62,361 nucleotides of DNA from Candidatus Mycoplasma haematohominis. GTDB lineage: Bacteria; Bacillota_I; Bacilli_A; Mycoplasmatales; Mycoplasmoidaceae. The position numbers and the translations under genes are program-made. The stretch spans positions 1 to 62,361 of the forward strand of contig NZ_CACTIB010000016.1 of NCBI RefSeq assembly GCF_902712995.1. Reading direction: 5' to 3'. Within the stretch, counting starts at the first letter, position 1. Every line of letters begins with the position of its first letter. Shown piece after piece: positions 27,769-38,628 of the stretch. Under the pieces are notes generated by a model that searched no databases, was not told the origin of the DNA, and was given only the letters and a program-made list of their open reading frames with translations.

Positions 27769-29322
27769 TTAAATAATGTGATTTATACCTGCTTTTATAA
27801 ACTCTACGAAAATCGGCACTACTTTATGAATATTTGTGTTGAATTCGGAGTGAAATTGAGAAGCTATAAAAAAAGCATGGTTTTTAAGTTCGATTATTTC
27901 TGCAATATTGGGGTTTTCGATGCTTGTTGCTGATATTACAAGATCTGTATTTTGAAGAATTTTTTGTAATTCTGGATTCAAGTAATATTTATGTCTTTCC
28001 CTAAATTCTATTTTTTCTTTTTTGAATATTTTGTGAGCTAGTGTATTTGTTTTTACTTCTATTTCTGTTTTTCCTAGTCTTGTGTTAGGAAGAGACAGGA
28101 AAAGAGGTATTGATATATCTGGTTTATCTTTTTGTATTACGTTTTTCATGAATTCAGAGAAAGCAAAGTGCATACCTTGGTTTATTCCTAAGAAAGGAAC
28201 ATTATTTTTTCTACAGAATTCAATTACTGATAATTTCTTATTAGTTTCTTTTGTATTTAAATCATATGGGGCGCATATAGCTCCGTATTTATTTAGAACA
28301 TTTATGTCTTTTATTTCTTCTGGATTTAGATAATCTATTTCTAAATCTACTCCTAGTTCGTAGGATGCAAATTTCAATGACTCAGTTATAGATAGATAGG
28401 AATCTAATACTGAAGAGTGTTCTCCTATTATCGATACATTTAGTTTTTTATTTTTAGGGTTAGTTATTTTCTTAGTAAATTCATTTCATTTTTCAAAGGT
28501 ATTTTTTCTTGGTTCAAGATTTAATTTTTTAAGTATTCTTTCGTGTATTTTTTGTTTGTATAGATTTTCTGGAACTAGATATAGGTGCCTACTGTCTTTG
28601 CAGGTGATGATATCCTCTTCTGGTAGATGAGTTATTTTTGATAATTTAGTTTTTATTGTTTTTGGGGGAGGTAAATGTGATCTTAGTATGAGAATATCTG
28701 GACTTATGCAATATTTTGCCAATTCTTTTATTGAATGTTGAGCTGGTTTTGTTTTGAATTCTTTTGGAACTTCTAGATATATTAGAGGACTTATATGTAT
28801 GAATAAGACATGTTTTTTGCCGTATTTCTTTTCAAAACTTTGTATAGCTTCTAAGAAGTGTTTAGATTCTGCATCTCCTACAGTTCCTCCTAGTTCTATT
28901 AATAAGAAATCAGGGTTATTTTCTTGTTCTATGTGTTGATGAATAAAGTTATGGATTTCATCTATAAAGTGTGGATTTATCTGAATGGTTCTTCCGAAAA
29001 AATCTTCAGAATTTTGCTTCTCTATTATTTTTTTGTAGACAAGACTTGTTGTCAAGCATGAATTTTTATGTATCTCTTTGCAAAGAAGTCTTTCATAGTG
29101 GCCTATATCTAGATCTGCTTCGTGACCGTCAGAAGTAACATATATTTCTCCATGTTCTGTAGGACATAGTTGTCCTGCATTAATGTTCAGATAAGGATCA
29201 AACTTTATTATTGATACAGAGAAACCTAGTTCTTGTAGTATGCTTCCTATACTTGCAAGAGTTAATCCTTTCCCAACAGAAGAGTAAACCCCTCCAATTA
29301 AAAAAATGACATTTGTTTTCAA
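27769..29322 (-). CDS. pyrG: CTP synthase, glutaminase domain apparently inactive
   Basis: 517 residues from a TTG at 29322 (directly after the obg stop) to TAA. Makes CTP from UTP, ATP and nitrogen. The N-terminal synthetase domain is intact: GGVYSSVGKGLTLASIG, KFDPYLNINAG, HGEIYVTSDGHEADLDIGHY, LGGTVGDAES. In the C-terminal amidotransferase domain the nucleophile motif, normally GICLGMQ, reads GINQGMH: the Cys is Asn. The oxyanion segment is CAPYDLNTKET instead of a Gly-rich PGGFG; only the later QFHSEF (His-Glu) remains. Probably ammonia-dependent. Lacks internal stops when TGA is Trp. Confidence 0.9.
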
Positions 29323-30597
29323 TTATGTACCTAAGAATTCGTATTTTAAACCGTGTAAATTAACCATATCTCCCTTTTGTGCGCCTGCTTTTATTAACTC
29401 CTGATTGACCCCATAGGATTCTATTTTCTGTAATAACCTTGCTCTATTGTCTATGGTATCTGTAGGTATTTTGTAGACTCAATATTTAAGTTTAGGATGA
29501 GAAATTACTCATATATCATCTTGTTTTTCTACCTTTAAGGGTTGAAAATCTTCTTCGTTATCTTTGATTTCTAGATATTCTTGTTTTTCTATTTTTGGAT
29601 TATCTGACATTTCTTTTTCATACAAGGAAAACGTTTGTTCTAGTAGTTCATCTATTCCTGTTTTTTCTTTGGTAGAGATAATTATTGGCTTTATTTGTAA
29701 TTGATTTTCTATTTCTTTGGATATTGAACTAACTTCATTTTTACTTAATAAATCTGATTTATTGAGAACTAGGATTCTGGGTTTCTGAAATAGCTTTTCA
29801 GAGTAGTTTGAGATTTCTTTTTCTATTGAAGTTATGTTTGATATTAGTTCAGTATTACTTATATCAACAAGATGTATAAGTATTCTGCATCTATTTAAAT
29901 GTTTTAAGAATTCTATTCCAAGTCCTGCTCCATTAGATGCATTTTCTATTAATCCTGGAATATCCGCAACAACTAATTTTTTATTTTTGTAATTGACTGT
30001 TCCTAATACTGGGATTAGTGTTGTGAAAGGAAAGGAAGCTATCTTAGGTTTTGCATTGGATATTTGGCTTAATAGAGATGATTTACCTGCGTTAGGTTTA
30101 CCTAGTAGCCCGATATCTGAGATGCTTTGCAAATCTAATAGAACTTCTTTTTCTTCTGCTGGATCTCCTAATTCATATAAATAGGGCGCTTGCATTCTTG
30201 AAGATTTAAAAGAACAATTTCCTCTTCCTCCTTCTCCTCCTTTGCAGACTAGATATTTTTCTCCATGATTTATAAATTCGTATAGTTTTTCTCCTGTGGA
30301 TTTATCGAATAGATTAGTTCCGCATGGAACTTTTAGATAGACATCTTCTGCATCTTTTCCATGTTGCGCTTTATTTCTTCCTTGTTCCCCATTTTTTGCT
30401 TTCAAGGACTTTATGTGTCTTATGTGGAAAAGACTATTTAGGTTTTCATCGGCTTCTATATAAACTGAACCTCCTTTACCGCCAGAGCCACCAGCAGGCC
30501 CTCCCATTCTTACTCTACTTTCTCTTCGCCAAGAGATAATCCCATCTCCCCCTTTTCCTGATTTAAGAAATATAGAAGCAGTTGAGACGAATTTCAA
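29323..30597 (-). CDS. obg: GTPase Obg/CgtA
   Basis: 424 residues, ATG 30597 to TAA. Ribosome-associated GTPase for large-subunit assembly. Obg fold with glycine-rich repeats (GGPAGGSGGKGGSVYI, GGEGGRGNCSF), then the G domain: GLLGKPNAGKSSLL (G1), FTTLIPVLG (G2), VADIPGLIENA (G3), LVLNKSDLL (G4), then an OCT-like C-terminus ending QKGDMVNLHGLKYEF. One TGA-Trp near the OCT domain. Next upstream gene ends five bases away. Confidence 0.93.
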
Positions 30598-30601
30598 TTA
30601 G

Positions 30602-31504
30602 TTATTTAGTTGCTGGTAGATATGGAGAAGTTAGATGTCATTTGTGATCTACTGCATAGTATAGACATGCGTTGAAGACAGATAATGCCATAAATATGAA
30701 TGCTATTGTGAATATGCAGAAGAGGAATATGTGAAAGTATTTAGATTTATGTAAATGGTTTACATTCACAAATCAAAGGCTGGCAAAGAAAAATAGAGGG
30801 ACAAGAGCTAATACGAGAGATATTATTGCTGTCGAGAATATAAAGTTTGTTCAGTGCACTGAGAAGCTTCTTTGTATTTCATTTACTGAGTACGGAGACT
30901 TATGAAATAAAGCTATTACTGGAGTGCTGAACAGTAGTATGATGATCATGAAGATTAATTCTCTCTTGAAGATAAATTTGGAGGTTTCTTCTTTTCTTAG
31001 ATATAGATCTGTTAAAGAGCTGAAGTTGTTCATATATGAGGTTGTTTTCTTTTTTCAAGTTTTGAAAAATATTGAAAAGACTTGTCAGTTTTCTGGAGTA
31101 ATTACAACTTCTTCTTTTGGATTTAGAGGTATGTTGAATCATTCTTTGAACTTAAGAAGAAACCTTAATATTCGACTGGACGGGATTCCTTCTTCTAATA
31201 ATTTTTTGTGGTGTATTTCTTTTCTTGATAAAGATTCATAAATTTCTTTTATGAATTCTGGACTAGGTTCTTTGCTGGATACCTCTACTAAATCATGTTT
31301 CTTTTCTTCTATGAATAACTCTCTTATTGGCGGATTATCTTTTTCTAATGCTTCTTCGTTGGCTTCTACAAATAAGGAAGCTAATGCCTGATCATTTAAT
31401 TTAGCTGCTTGTTCAGAGGCATGATCCAGACCATCCTCTAGTTCATCACCATCTCCTGCACCTCCCGCTTTATCGTTTCTTGTATCTTTAGTTTTCTTTC
31501 CCAT
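30602..31504 (-). CDS. Unrecognised membrane protein with acidic N-terminal half
   Basis: 300 residues, ATG 31504 to TAA 30602-30604, three TGA-Trp codons. Residues 1-170 are soluble: a Gly/Asp-rich start (KAGGAGDGDELEDGLDH), helices, IPSSRILRFLLKFKEW. The C-terminal ~110 residues have about four membrane segments (FMIIILLFSTPVIALF, FSTAIISLVLALVPLFFF, IFLFCIFTIAFIFMALS). Its start overlaps rbfA by 17 bases. No known family. Confidence 0.65.
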
Positions 31505-31856
31505 TGTTTAGATCTAAATTAATTAATTGTCCTACTTTTTTTCCTTTGGCAAATACTTTATCCTCTTCAAATCTAAAGAAGGGGATTCTGTATTTGTCTA
31601 GACTGGAACTTAAAGAATTCCTAAATAAATTATTTAATTTGTTTATCTTTTTTAGGACTAAATTTTTTCTTTTTGTATCTTTTATACTTCCTAAATCTAG
31701 ATAAACAGTTGCTATTGTCTTAGTTCTGTTTAAACGTAAATGATTTATTGTGATTCTTTTGAATAAAGGATCCTCTAAATCTTCATGAAAAGATTTAAGA
31801 AGCAGATTGTGTAATTTTTTTACATGCCTTTTAGCCTCTATGCTTTCGTAAAACAC
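31488..31856 (-). CDS. rbfA: Ribosome-binding factor A
   Basis: 122 residues from a GTG at 31856, two bases after the infB stop, to TAA. 30S maturation factor (16S 5' helix). KH-like core with RITINHLRLNRTKTIATVYL and a C-terminal RIPFFRFEED...GKKVGQLI; size and position after infB fit. Sequence similarity is modest by eye. Confidence 0.75.
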   Translation of the reverse strand: MFYESIEAKRHVKKLHNLLLKSFHEDLEDPLFKRITINHLRLNRTKTIATVYLDLGSIKDTKRKNLVLKKINKLNNLFRNSLSSSLDKYRIPFFRFEEDKVFAKGKKVGQLINLDLNNGKEN

Positions 31857-31857
31857 C

Positions 31858-33594
31858 TTATTCTTTTTTCTCTACCATTTTGTACGCCTCAATAATATCT
31901 CCTGGCTTTATATCATTTCAGTTATTTACTACTATTCCGTATTCTTGATTTTCAGAGCATTCTTTTATTTCATATGCTTCTGTTTTGAATGATTTAATTG
32001 TTGAGTTAACCAGTATATTGTCGTCCCTGATTACTTTTATTTTGTTTGTTTTTTCTATTTTTCCAGAGATCACCTTACATCCTGCAATAGTACCAACTTT
32101 TGAGTGATGTCATAGCTTAAGTACTTTTGCCTTCCCTAGGCTTTGTTCCTCTCATTCTATAATTCTGTCTTTCTCTATAATGTCTATTAATTCTTCTTCT
32201 ATTTCATAGACACTTCTATAGTTTTTTATAGTTATCTTGATGTCTTTCGCTCTATTGATTATTGCTTGAGATATTTTTTGGTTGAAGTTGATAATAAGGG
32301 CATTTGAAATAGTTGCTAGTTGTAAATCTACATCTGTTACTGGACCTATATTGGATGCTGTAATTGGTATACCGTTTGAATAAATTATTTCTTTTATCGC
32401 TTCTAAAGAACCACTTACATCGCATTTGACAATTACATTTAGAGTATTTATGTCTTTGTGTTTTTTTAGTAATATGGCTTCTTTTTTTGTTTCCATTTGA
32501 GCAAATTTTTCTAGGTATTCTTTTGCTTTTTCTTCATTCTCTCCTGAGAAAGAGATAAATCTATCTCCTGCTTCTGGAAGGGATTTAAAGCCAGATACTT
32601 TTGCTGGACATGAAGGTTCTAGTAAAGCAATTTCTTCTCCTTGAGTTCCGGTCATTAATTTAATTTTGCAGACTGCTGATTTCATAACTAGATAGTCCCC
32701 ACACTTTAAGGTTCCTCTGAAAAGTAGGAGTGTAGCTGTGGAACCTAATCCTTTTTCTATTTTTGATTCAATAACAGTTCCTATTGCAGGGGTTTTTGAT
32801 GTTGTTTTTAATTCCGCTAATTCAGCAACCAGAAGAATTGTGTCTAGTAATTCATTTATTCCATCTCCCTTTAAAGCTGATCCTTGTACGCAGATTACAT
32901 CTCCTCCAAATTCTTCTAGCACCAAACCATGTTCCATTAATTCGTTTTTTAGGGCACCAACTTTTTTATCTCCTTTGTCAATCTTGTTTATGAAGACAAT
33001 AATTTTTACTTTAGCTGCCAGTGTATGTTGAATAGCTTCTATAGTCTGAGGTTTGATTCCATCATCTGCTGCAACTACTAGTACTACTATGTCGGTTGCA
33101 TTTGCCCCTCTAGCTCTCATTTTTGTGAAAGCTTGATGGCCGGGAGTGTCTAAAAAGGTTATTTTTTTATTATTTCTCTCTACTTGATAAGCACCAATGT
33201 GTTGCGTTATTCCTCCGAATTCGTTCTCAGCTACTTTACTCCCTCTAATTCTGTCTAAAAGAGTAGTTTTTCCGTGATCAACATGCCCCATTATGGTCAC
33301 AACAGGGACTTTTTCTTCTAATTCTGATACTTTTACATCTGTAAATGCGAGGTATTCTTCAAAGAGATCCGCATTTTCCTTTTCCTCCGTTCCTTCCTCA
33401 AAATCTATATTTCATTCTTTACATAGAGTTATACAATCTTCTTTAGTAAGTACAGTATTTAAATTTGTAAGTCTACCGTTTAGAAAAAAATATTTGATAA
33501 TTGCGCCAATCTCTATTTTTGATTGGTTTGCAAAATCCGAAAGAATTAATGGTCTAGCGAATACAAATTTATTATTTCTTTCCTTTTGATCCAT
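31858..33594 (-). CDS. infB: Translation initiation factor IF-2
   Basis: 578 residues, ATG 33594 to TAA. Places initiator tRNA on the 30S subunit. Short N-terminal region (IF2_N-like LSDFANQSKIEIGAIIKYFF), then GTPase motifs VTIMGHVDHGKTTLLD (G1), GGITQHIGAYQ (G2), FLDTPGHQAFTKMRARGA (G3), FINKIDKGD (G4), then domains II-IV ending CKVISGKIEKTNKIKVIRD. Lacks the long N-terminal extension of many bacteria. Overlaps nusA by 23 bases. Confidence 0.93.
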
Positions 33595-34882
33595 CTTTTT
33601 CTGACTTATCTTCTGAATAGTAATCGTTTAGGATATCTTCAGATTTTTTGAAGTGCATTTTGAAAATTCTTTCAGAAATCTTATTACTACCGACAAATTT
33701 AGAATCATCAACTGACACGTAGTCTATATTTTCGTCTTTTGCCTCTTGAATTGTTTTCATATTTATTTTTCAATTTGTAAGCATGTACACTAATTTTGTG
33801 TTTGTACCTCTTTTTCCTATGCAAGCTAACAAATTATCTAGAGTAGCAATAAGAGTAATTGTGTTTGGTTCAGGTTCCAATCTATAACCAATTATTTTTC
33901 CTGTTACAAAAGAGTTGATCACATTTTGTACTGGATCTTCTGATCACAAAATAACATCTATTTTTTCATTCATTAATTCGCTGGAAATAACTTTCAATCT
34001 CTTACCTTTTGGACCAATACAACAACCTACAGGATCAATATTTTTACTGTTAGAAGAAACTAATACTTTGCTTTTTTGTCCAGCAATTCTGGCTATACCT
34101 TTTATTTCTACTAATCCTTCAGATATTTCTGAGATATGTTTAGTCATCAAGTATTTAACAATTTCAGCATCTGTTCTAGATAGGATGATTGGGAAGTGTA
34201 CATTTATTTCTGAAACTTCTTTGATATAGAAAAGATATGTCTGCCCCAAAGAAAGGTTCTCATAAACTCTATTTCCGTGAACATCAAATCAAACTAAATC
34301 AGCTTTAGTAATTACCCCTTTGGCTGTTGAACCGTCAGGAGCGATCATAGAAACAATTATCTTTTTAAGAGATCTATCATCCTTGTTTTCCAGTATTTCT
34401 TCTACTGTTCCTTCCAGAACAGTTCCTTGATATTGAATTCATTTTTGACATGTAACTCTACTTACTTCGTTTTCTGTTAATTTTTTGAAGAATATTTGAA
34501 TGTTTGTAGTTATCTTTCCATCAAATTGATTCATGTCTACTTCTTTGTAAACCAAATCACCTATTTTCGGTCTGGAAGGGTTTTTAGATGTTTTAGGAAG
34601 AGTATTTACTTTAGAAATTGGGATAAGAGTTTCTGCATCCTCGAAACCATCTGTTTTATAGAATTCATCTGTAACAACCATCAATTCTCTCCATATCTCT
34701 ATTCGGCTTTTTTCAAGATCAACAACAACATCTACAACGTTATCTGGGTACTCTTTAAGGAATGCAGTTTTTAGCGCCTGAGCCAATAAATTAGCCACTA
34801 TTTCAGGTGTTAACTTATTCTTCTCAGCTACAGATTCAACTAAACCAATAAGGGCTTGCCCTCCTTTTTTCTTAATTAGCAT
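33572..34882 (-). CDS. nusA: Transcription factor NusA
   Basis: 436 residues, ATG 34882 to TAA 33572-33574, four TGA-Trp codons. Pausing/termination/antitermination factor bound to RNA polymerase. N-terminal domain LAQALKTAFLKEY, S1 domain (EGTVEEILENK), then KH domains with IDPVGCCIGPKGKRLKVISSEL and NLLACIGKRGTNTKL. A short acidic-basic tail follows. In most bacteria rimP precedes and rnpM follows it; here a membrane gene overlaps the start and infB overlaps the end. Confidence 0.93.
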
Positions 34883-35510
34883 CGACCTCTTCTATCTCTT
34901 CGTCTTCTTCTTTTTCATCCTCTTCTAGAATTTTAAGGTTATGTTGCCTTATTAAGTATTCCTTAATGATCGTTTCTTTATTTTTGTGGTAGAAAATGTC
35001 AAAGCAAACACAGAATTCATAATAAGAAATTAAAGCTGAAGAACCAACTCCTAAGAACATGCAAAAAACTATAAATGTATAAGCTATGGCGCTAATTGCT
35101 GTGCTGTCTGCGCCCATACAAACAGAAAAAACCAACGCTAAAAGAGTTAAGTTGCATGATACAAATGTACAAGCTGTACCTCTATAGTAGTACTTTAATC
35201 TTTCCTTTTTAATTATGGTAGAAAAATCTCTATATTCTGAAGTTGCGGTCTTCATGTAGTACAACAAGAGAGTCATAACTGCTGGTAGACCTAGAGCAAT
35301 TACAACAATATTTTCTGGTCTTTCTTTTATTCCTTGAGAAACTAATATTCTGTCTAGAACTATCAGCAATGTCAAACATATATTGCAAGCAACTAAGCAA
35401 TATCAGTGTTTTCTCTTTCACTTAAGCGAAAGAGCAGAAAACGCCGTATTTTGTCTTACTTTTAGATCTGGATTTCCTGGATTGACCGTAAAATCTGTTG
35501 AATTTGACAA
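34872..35510 (-). CDS. Unrecognised membrane protein overlapping nusA
   Basis: 212 residues from a TTG at 35510 (TAG lies two codons upstream; no ATG) to TAA 34872-34874. Four to five membrane segments (YCLVACNICLTLLIVL, IVVIALGLPAVMTLLLYY, CTFVSCNLTLLALVFSVCM, AIAYTFIVFCMFLGVG), cysteine-rich, and a C-terminal acidic tail EEDEKEEDEEIEEVDAN. Overlaps the nusA start by 11 bases. No known family; position suggests only co-expression with translation genes. Confidence 0.6.
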
Positions 35511-35513
35511 TTT

Positions 35514-36068
35514 CTATCTACCTCTCATTCTTTTCCTGGCGACTTTTCTTTGATCTATGTCGTTGATAATCTCAGGAATAATAGTATCCTTGTATTTTCC
35601 ATTATAAATTTTGAAGTAGTTAAAGCATTCAAAAGTGTTTATATAGACGTTAGAGATTACTCCAAGAACTGCTGTTACAGCCGTTAGAGCATAGGTTACG
35701 TATTTAAACGTATCTACTTCCGTTTTTATTAGCATATAACAAGCACAGACTAAGAGGATATTTCACGAGATAAAAAATAGCCCTAGACCCTTCCATAATC
35801 TTTTTGAATTTGCTTTGTCTTCTTTAAGAAAGTATCTGAGAGCTTTTACTTCCTTTACTGTTTTTATTGCATATATTAATCCGAGTATTAGGAATAATCC
35901 CATTCCTGCAGCAGCTATTATTCCGCTTGTTTCTCTACCTAATCCCGGTATTAATTCATTGCTGCTAGTATCAGCAGCAGAGAATAGAACAAAAATAGGT
36001 ATTAATTTGTTGGAGAGGAAAATTCCTCTGGCATGTAACTTTTTGTATTTAAATACGAGATTCTTCAT
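35514..36068 (-). CDS. Unrecognised four-segment membrane protein
   Basis: 184 residues, ATG 36068 to TAG 35514-35516 with one TGA-Trp. Membrane segments near 15-35, 45-68 (GIIAAAGMGLFLILGLIYA), 95-115 (LGLFFISWNILLVCACYML) and 125-145 (TYALTAVTAVLGVISNVYI), and a basic C-terminus (RKVARKRMRGR). Three bases before the next gene's TTG. No family recognised; both genes are in the nusB-nusA interval. Confidence 0.6.
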
Positions 36069-36079
36069 ATGTTAAAAGT

Positions 36080-36847
36080 TTAATGTTCTGTCTCTTTAAA
36101 GTAATTATCTAAAAGAGCATGAACAATTCTGTATTCTGTATTTCCGCAATAATTTTTCGCAGTCTTAATTGACTGAGTTATTAAGACTAGTTTTGGGGTG
36201 TCAAAGGTTTGTGACTCTGAAATAGCTTCTAATAATATCGATACTGTAATTGGGTTTATTCTTTCTCATTCTCATCCTTCTTTCAAATATCTATTTATTA
36301 TTTGTTTGTAATCTTCTTTGTTTCTTAAATATTTATCAAATATTTGTTTCTCAAAGTCAATTCATTCTTTTCTTTCCTCAGTCACATCTAGTTTTTCTTT
36401 ATTTTTTAATTTTTCAGTCATCAGATCTGCATATATAGCTTCTACTATTGAAACTCTTCTTTTTCAAACAGGTTTTTTATTATCTGCTTCCATATATATT
36501 TGATCTCATCAAGCTTTTACTTGGCATTGCCTTAGTAATCTTAAATTTTCTTCTATTTCTTTAAATTGACCCAACACTAAATAAAAATGATCTTTATTTA
36601 AAGCATTTATTTCATCTGTTCTTAGTAGAATAGGTTGTATGCCTTGGTCTGTATAAAAAGAAATTTTTTCATCAGTAGTATTGTTGTCTACAAAGAGTAA
36701 ATATTGAAAAACAACAGGCTTTTGCTTAGGCGCAGGAAATACTCTGACATGAAATAAATTCTTAGCTAGGTAAGTTAAATAACTTCAAGAAAGATTAAAC
36801 CTAGGTTCTAGGTATTGTTTATAAAAAAGAAATATTTCCTCTTTCAT
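36080..36847 (-). CDS. nusB: NusB-like antitermination protein (tentative)
   Basis: 255 residues, ATG 36847 (inside the end of rpsB, 29-base overlap) to TAA. The C-terminal ~100 residues look like NusB: a GWEWERINPITVSILLEAIS helix, TPKLVLITQSIKTAKNYCG and RIVHALLDNYF, following the NusB pattern of WERM...AIL...E...P..VxINE...LAK..G....F.NGVLD. The N-terminal half is longer than usual and not recognisable. Would act in rRNA antitermination with S10 and NusA. Confidence 0.55.
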
Positions 36848-37637
36848 TCATTTTTGGCTTAGATGAGTATTCTTCCGGAATTACTATTTCAGAGGGATCT
36901 TTAAATGCTATCAAAGTTTGGTTTCCTTGCGCTTGAGCAATTGCATCACATAACAAATTAGCTATTAGATATACAGATTTTGTTGAAGTATTATTTCCTG
37001 GAACTATGAAATCTATCAAATCAGGATCTGCATTTGTATTAGCTAAAGCAATTACAGGAATTTTCATTTTTTTAGCTTCTTTTAGGCAAGTAATATCCTC
37101 GCAAGGATTGAAAAGAATTATTAGGTCAGGTAATTTCTGTAAATTTTTTATACCTCCGTAAAATTTCTCTAATTTATTTCTTTGTTTTGTTTTTTGTACC
37201 AACTCTTTTTTTGTGTAGCCGTCTTGCAAATTAGGATCGCTTAAAAGTTCATCTAAATCATTTAGCTTTTTGATGTTTAGGCTGATGGTTTTAAAGTTAG
37301 TCAATAAACCACCTAATCATCTTTGAGTTAGATAAAAAACTTTTACTCTTGAAGCTGCTTCTGCAATTATTGGAGAGTTAGCTTTGTTTTTAACTCCAAC
37401 TAACATAATGTCAGCGTCAGCGCTGACTAAATCCATAATGTACTGATATGCTACTTTTATAAAAATAGAAGATTTTTCATTGTCAAAAATATACCTACCG
37501 TGAGCTTTGCTAGAAATAAAGGGCTCCATTTTTGGATTTCAAAATCTAGCTTTAAGCCCAATGTTGCACTCACAATTGTTAAGAGTATCTATAGCTATTA
37601 ATTCATTTTTTGAAGAAGTTATTTCTTCATTAACCAT
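36819..37637 (-). CDS. rpsB: 30S ribosomal protein S2
   Basis: 272 residues, ATG 37637 to TAA 36819-36821. S2 features: GLKARFWNPKMEPFISSKAHG, YLTQRWLGGLLTNF (TGA as Trp), KLEKFYGGIKNLQKLPDLII, CLKEAKKMKIPVIALANTNA and DPDLIDFIVPGNN. A ~35-residue C-terminal extension beyond the family core carries the overlap with the NusB-like gene. No tsf follows. Confidence 0.93.
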
Positions 37638-37686
37638 GTTACTTTTTGCCTCTTGGCCGTTTTCGCTAAACAATATACCTATCTAA

Positions 37687-38166
37687 TTATGAAATTTCAA
37701 GAATTTTTATCGTGTAAGGAGAAACTACATTTTGTACTTCAACCACATCACCTACCTTTTTACCTAACATAGATTTAGCTAGAGGACATTCGTTTGATAT
37801 TCTTCCTATTTGGGGGTTATTGTCAACAGAACCAAGTATCTCATAAGAAGTTTCCATTCCGTCTTCTACTTCAAGAATCTTTACTTTAGAACCAATTTTT
37901 ACTATATCTCCTCCTTCAGCTCCGTCTATATCTTTAATAAGTATGTGGTTATCTATAACTGCTTTAAATTCAGCTATTCTTCCTTCTATAACTTTCTGGT
38001 GATTTAAAGCTGATTCATAGTCTGCGTTTTCTGACAAGTCACCATTTGCTCTAGCTGCTTTTATTTCTTGAATTACTTTTATTCTGTCAACATTCACTAA
38101 CTTATCTAGTTCGCTCTTCATTGTTTCAAGAGTGCTAGCCGTTAATTTATGTTTTTTATTTTCCAT
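37687..38166 (-). CDS. greA: Transcript cleavage factor GreA
   Basis: 159 residues, ATG 38166 to TAA. Rescues backtracked RNA polymerase by stimulating transcript cleavage. N-terminal coiled coil with EIKAARANGDLSENADYESA (the acidic tip Asp and Glu are present), then the FKBP-like C-terminal domain with VKILEVEDG and GKKVGDVVEV. Full family length. Divergent from tmRNA. Confidence 0.95.
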   Translation of the reverse strand: MENKKHKLTASTLETMKSELDKLVNVDRIKVIQEIKAARANGDLSENADYESALNHQKVIEGRIAEFKAVIDNHILIKDIDGAEGGDIVKIGSKVKILEVEDGMETSYEILGSVDNNPQIGRISNECPLAKSMLGKKVGDVVEVQNVVSPYTIKILEIS

Positions 38167-38225
38167 ATTCTTTATCTATTTAATAATAAATGATAGTAAT
38201 TTTATTCGTGAAAGTTCTTCATATT

Positions 38226-38231
38226 TATAAT
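38226..38231 (+). promoter_or_regulatory. Candidate -10 box for ssrA
   Basis: TATAAT in CATATTTATAATTTG, about 49 bases before the mature tmRNA 5' end, leaving a leader to be trimmed. No clear -35 box. Confidence 0.4.
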
Positions 38232-38279
38232 TTGAAACAACAGAGTTAAATATTTCTCGTTTTCTCTGTGCCACTAAAC

Positions 38280-38594
38280 GGGAGTGTTTATTGGGTTCGA
38301 CAGTGTATTATAAGGACACTGATTGCAGCAGGGTAAGCCCTTTACAGCTGTATACGTAAACGCAAAAAAAAGAGCGAGACGTGCAACTCGTTCAGCAATT
38401 AACTTGCTGATGAGTTCACCCTTGGAGCAACTACAACTTAGCTACTAGTTAGTAGAGCCTCTTTAGGGTTCTGAGGAAGGGGGTAATTAAAATCTTGAAG
38501 TAGGGGTAATTGTCTTTTTTAAAAAAAGACTAAGCTGTAGAGATCGGTGTTGCTGGTACGTTGGATGGGGGTTCGATTCCCCTCGCTTCCACCA
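38280..38594 (+). ncRNA. ssrA: tmRNA
   Basis: Acceptor stem GGGAGUG (38280-38286) pairs with CGCUUCC before A-CCA at 38591-38594; the T arm GGGGUUCGAUUCCCC is adjacent, and GGGUUCGACA near the 5' end is the tmRNA D-like motif. Rescues stalled ribosomes. The hairpin TCAGCAA-TTAAC-TTGCTGA (38392-38410) matches the position where tag stops sit in other tmRNAs; the stop UAA in its loop would end a frame reading ...KKKSETCNSFSN, unlike the usual hydrophobic Ala-ending tag. Another frame begins at a GCA at 38362 and stays open much longer. The tag is therefore uncertain. Confidence 0.92.
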
Positions 38595-38628
38595 TTTTTA
38601 ATATATACGTAAGTTTGTTAATTTATTT

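Noticed and set aside
27769..29322. pyrG looks like two genes (a synthetase and a glutaminase part)
   Set aside because: The break is only TGA read as stop. With TGA as Trp it is one 517-residue frame. The same holds for rplC, rplD, rpoA, rpsB, nusA, infB, hisS and many others.
35405..35435. CTCTTTC...GAAAGAG hairpin
   Set aside because: It lies inside the coding frame of the membrane protein at 34872-35510, with no T-run, so it is probably chance.
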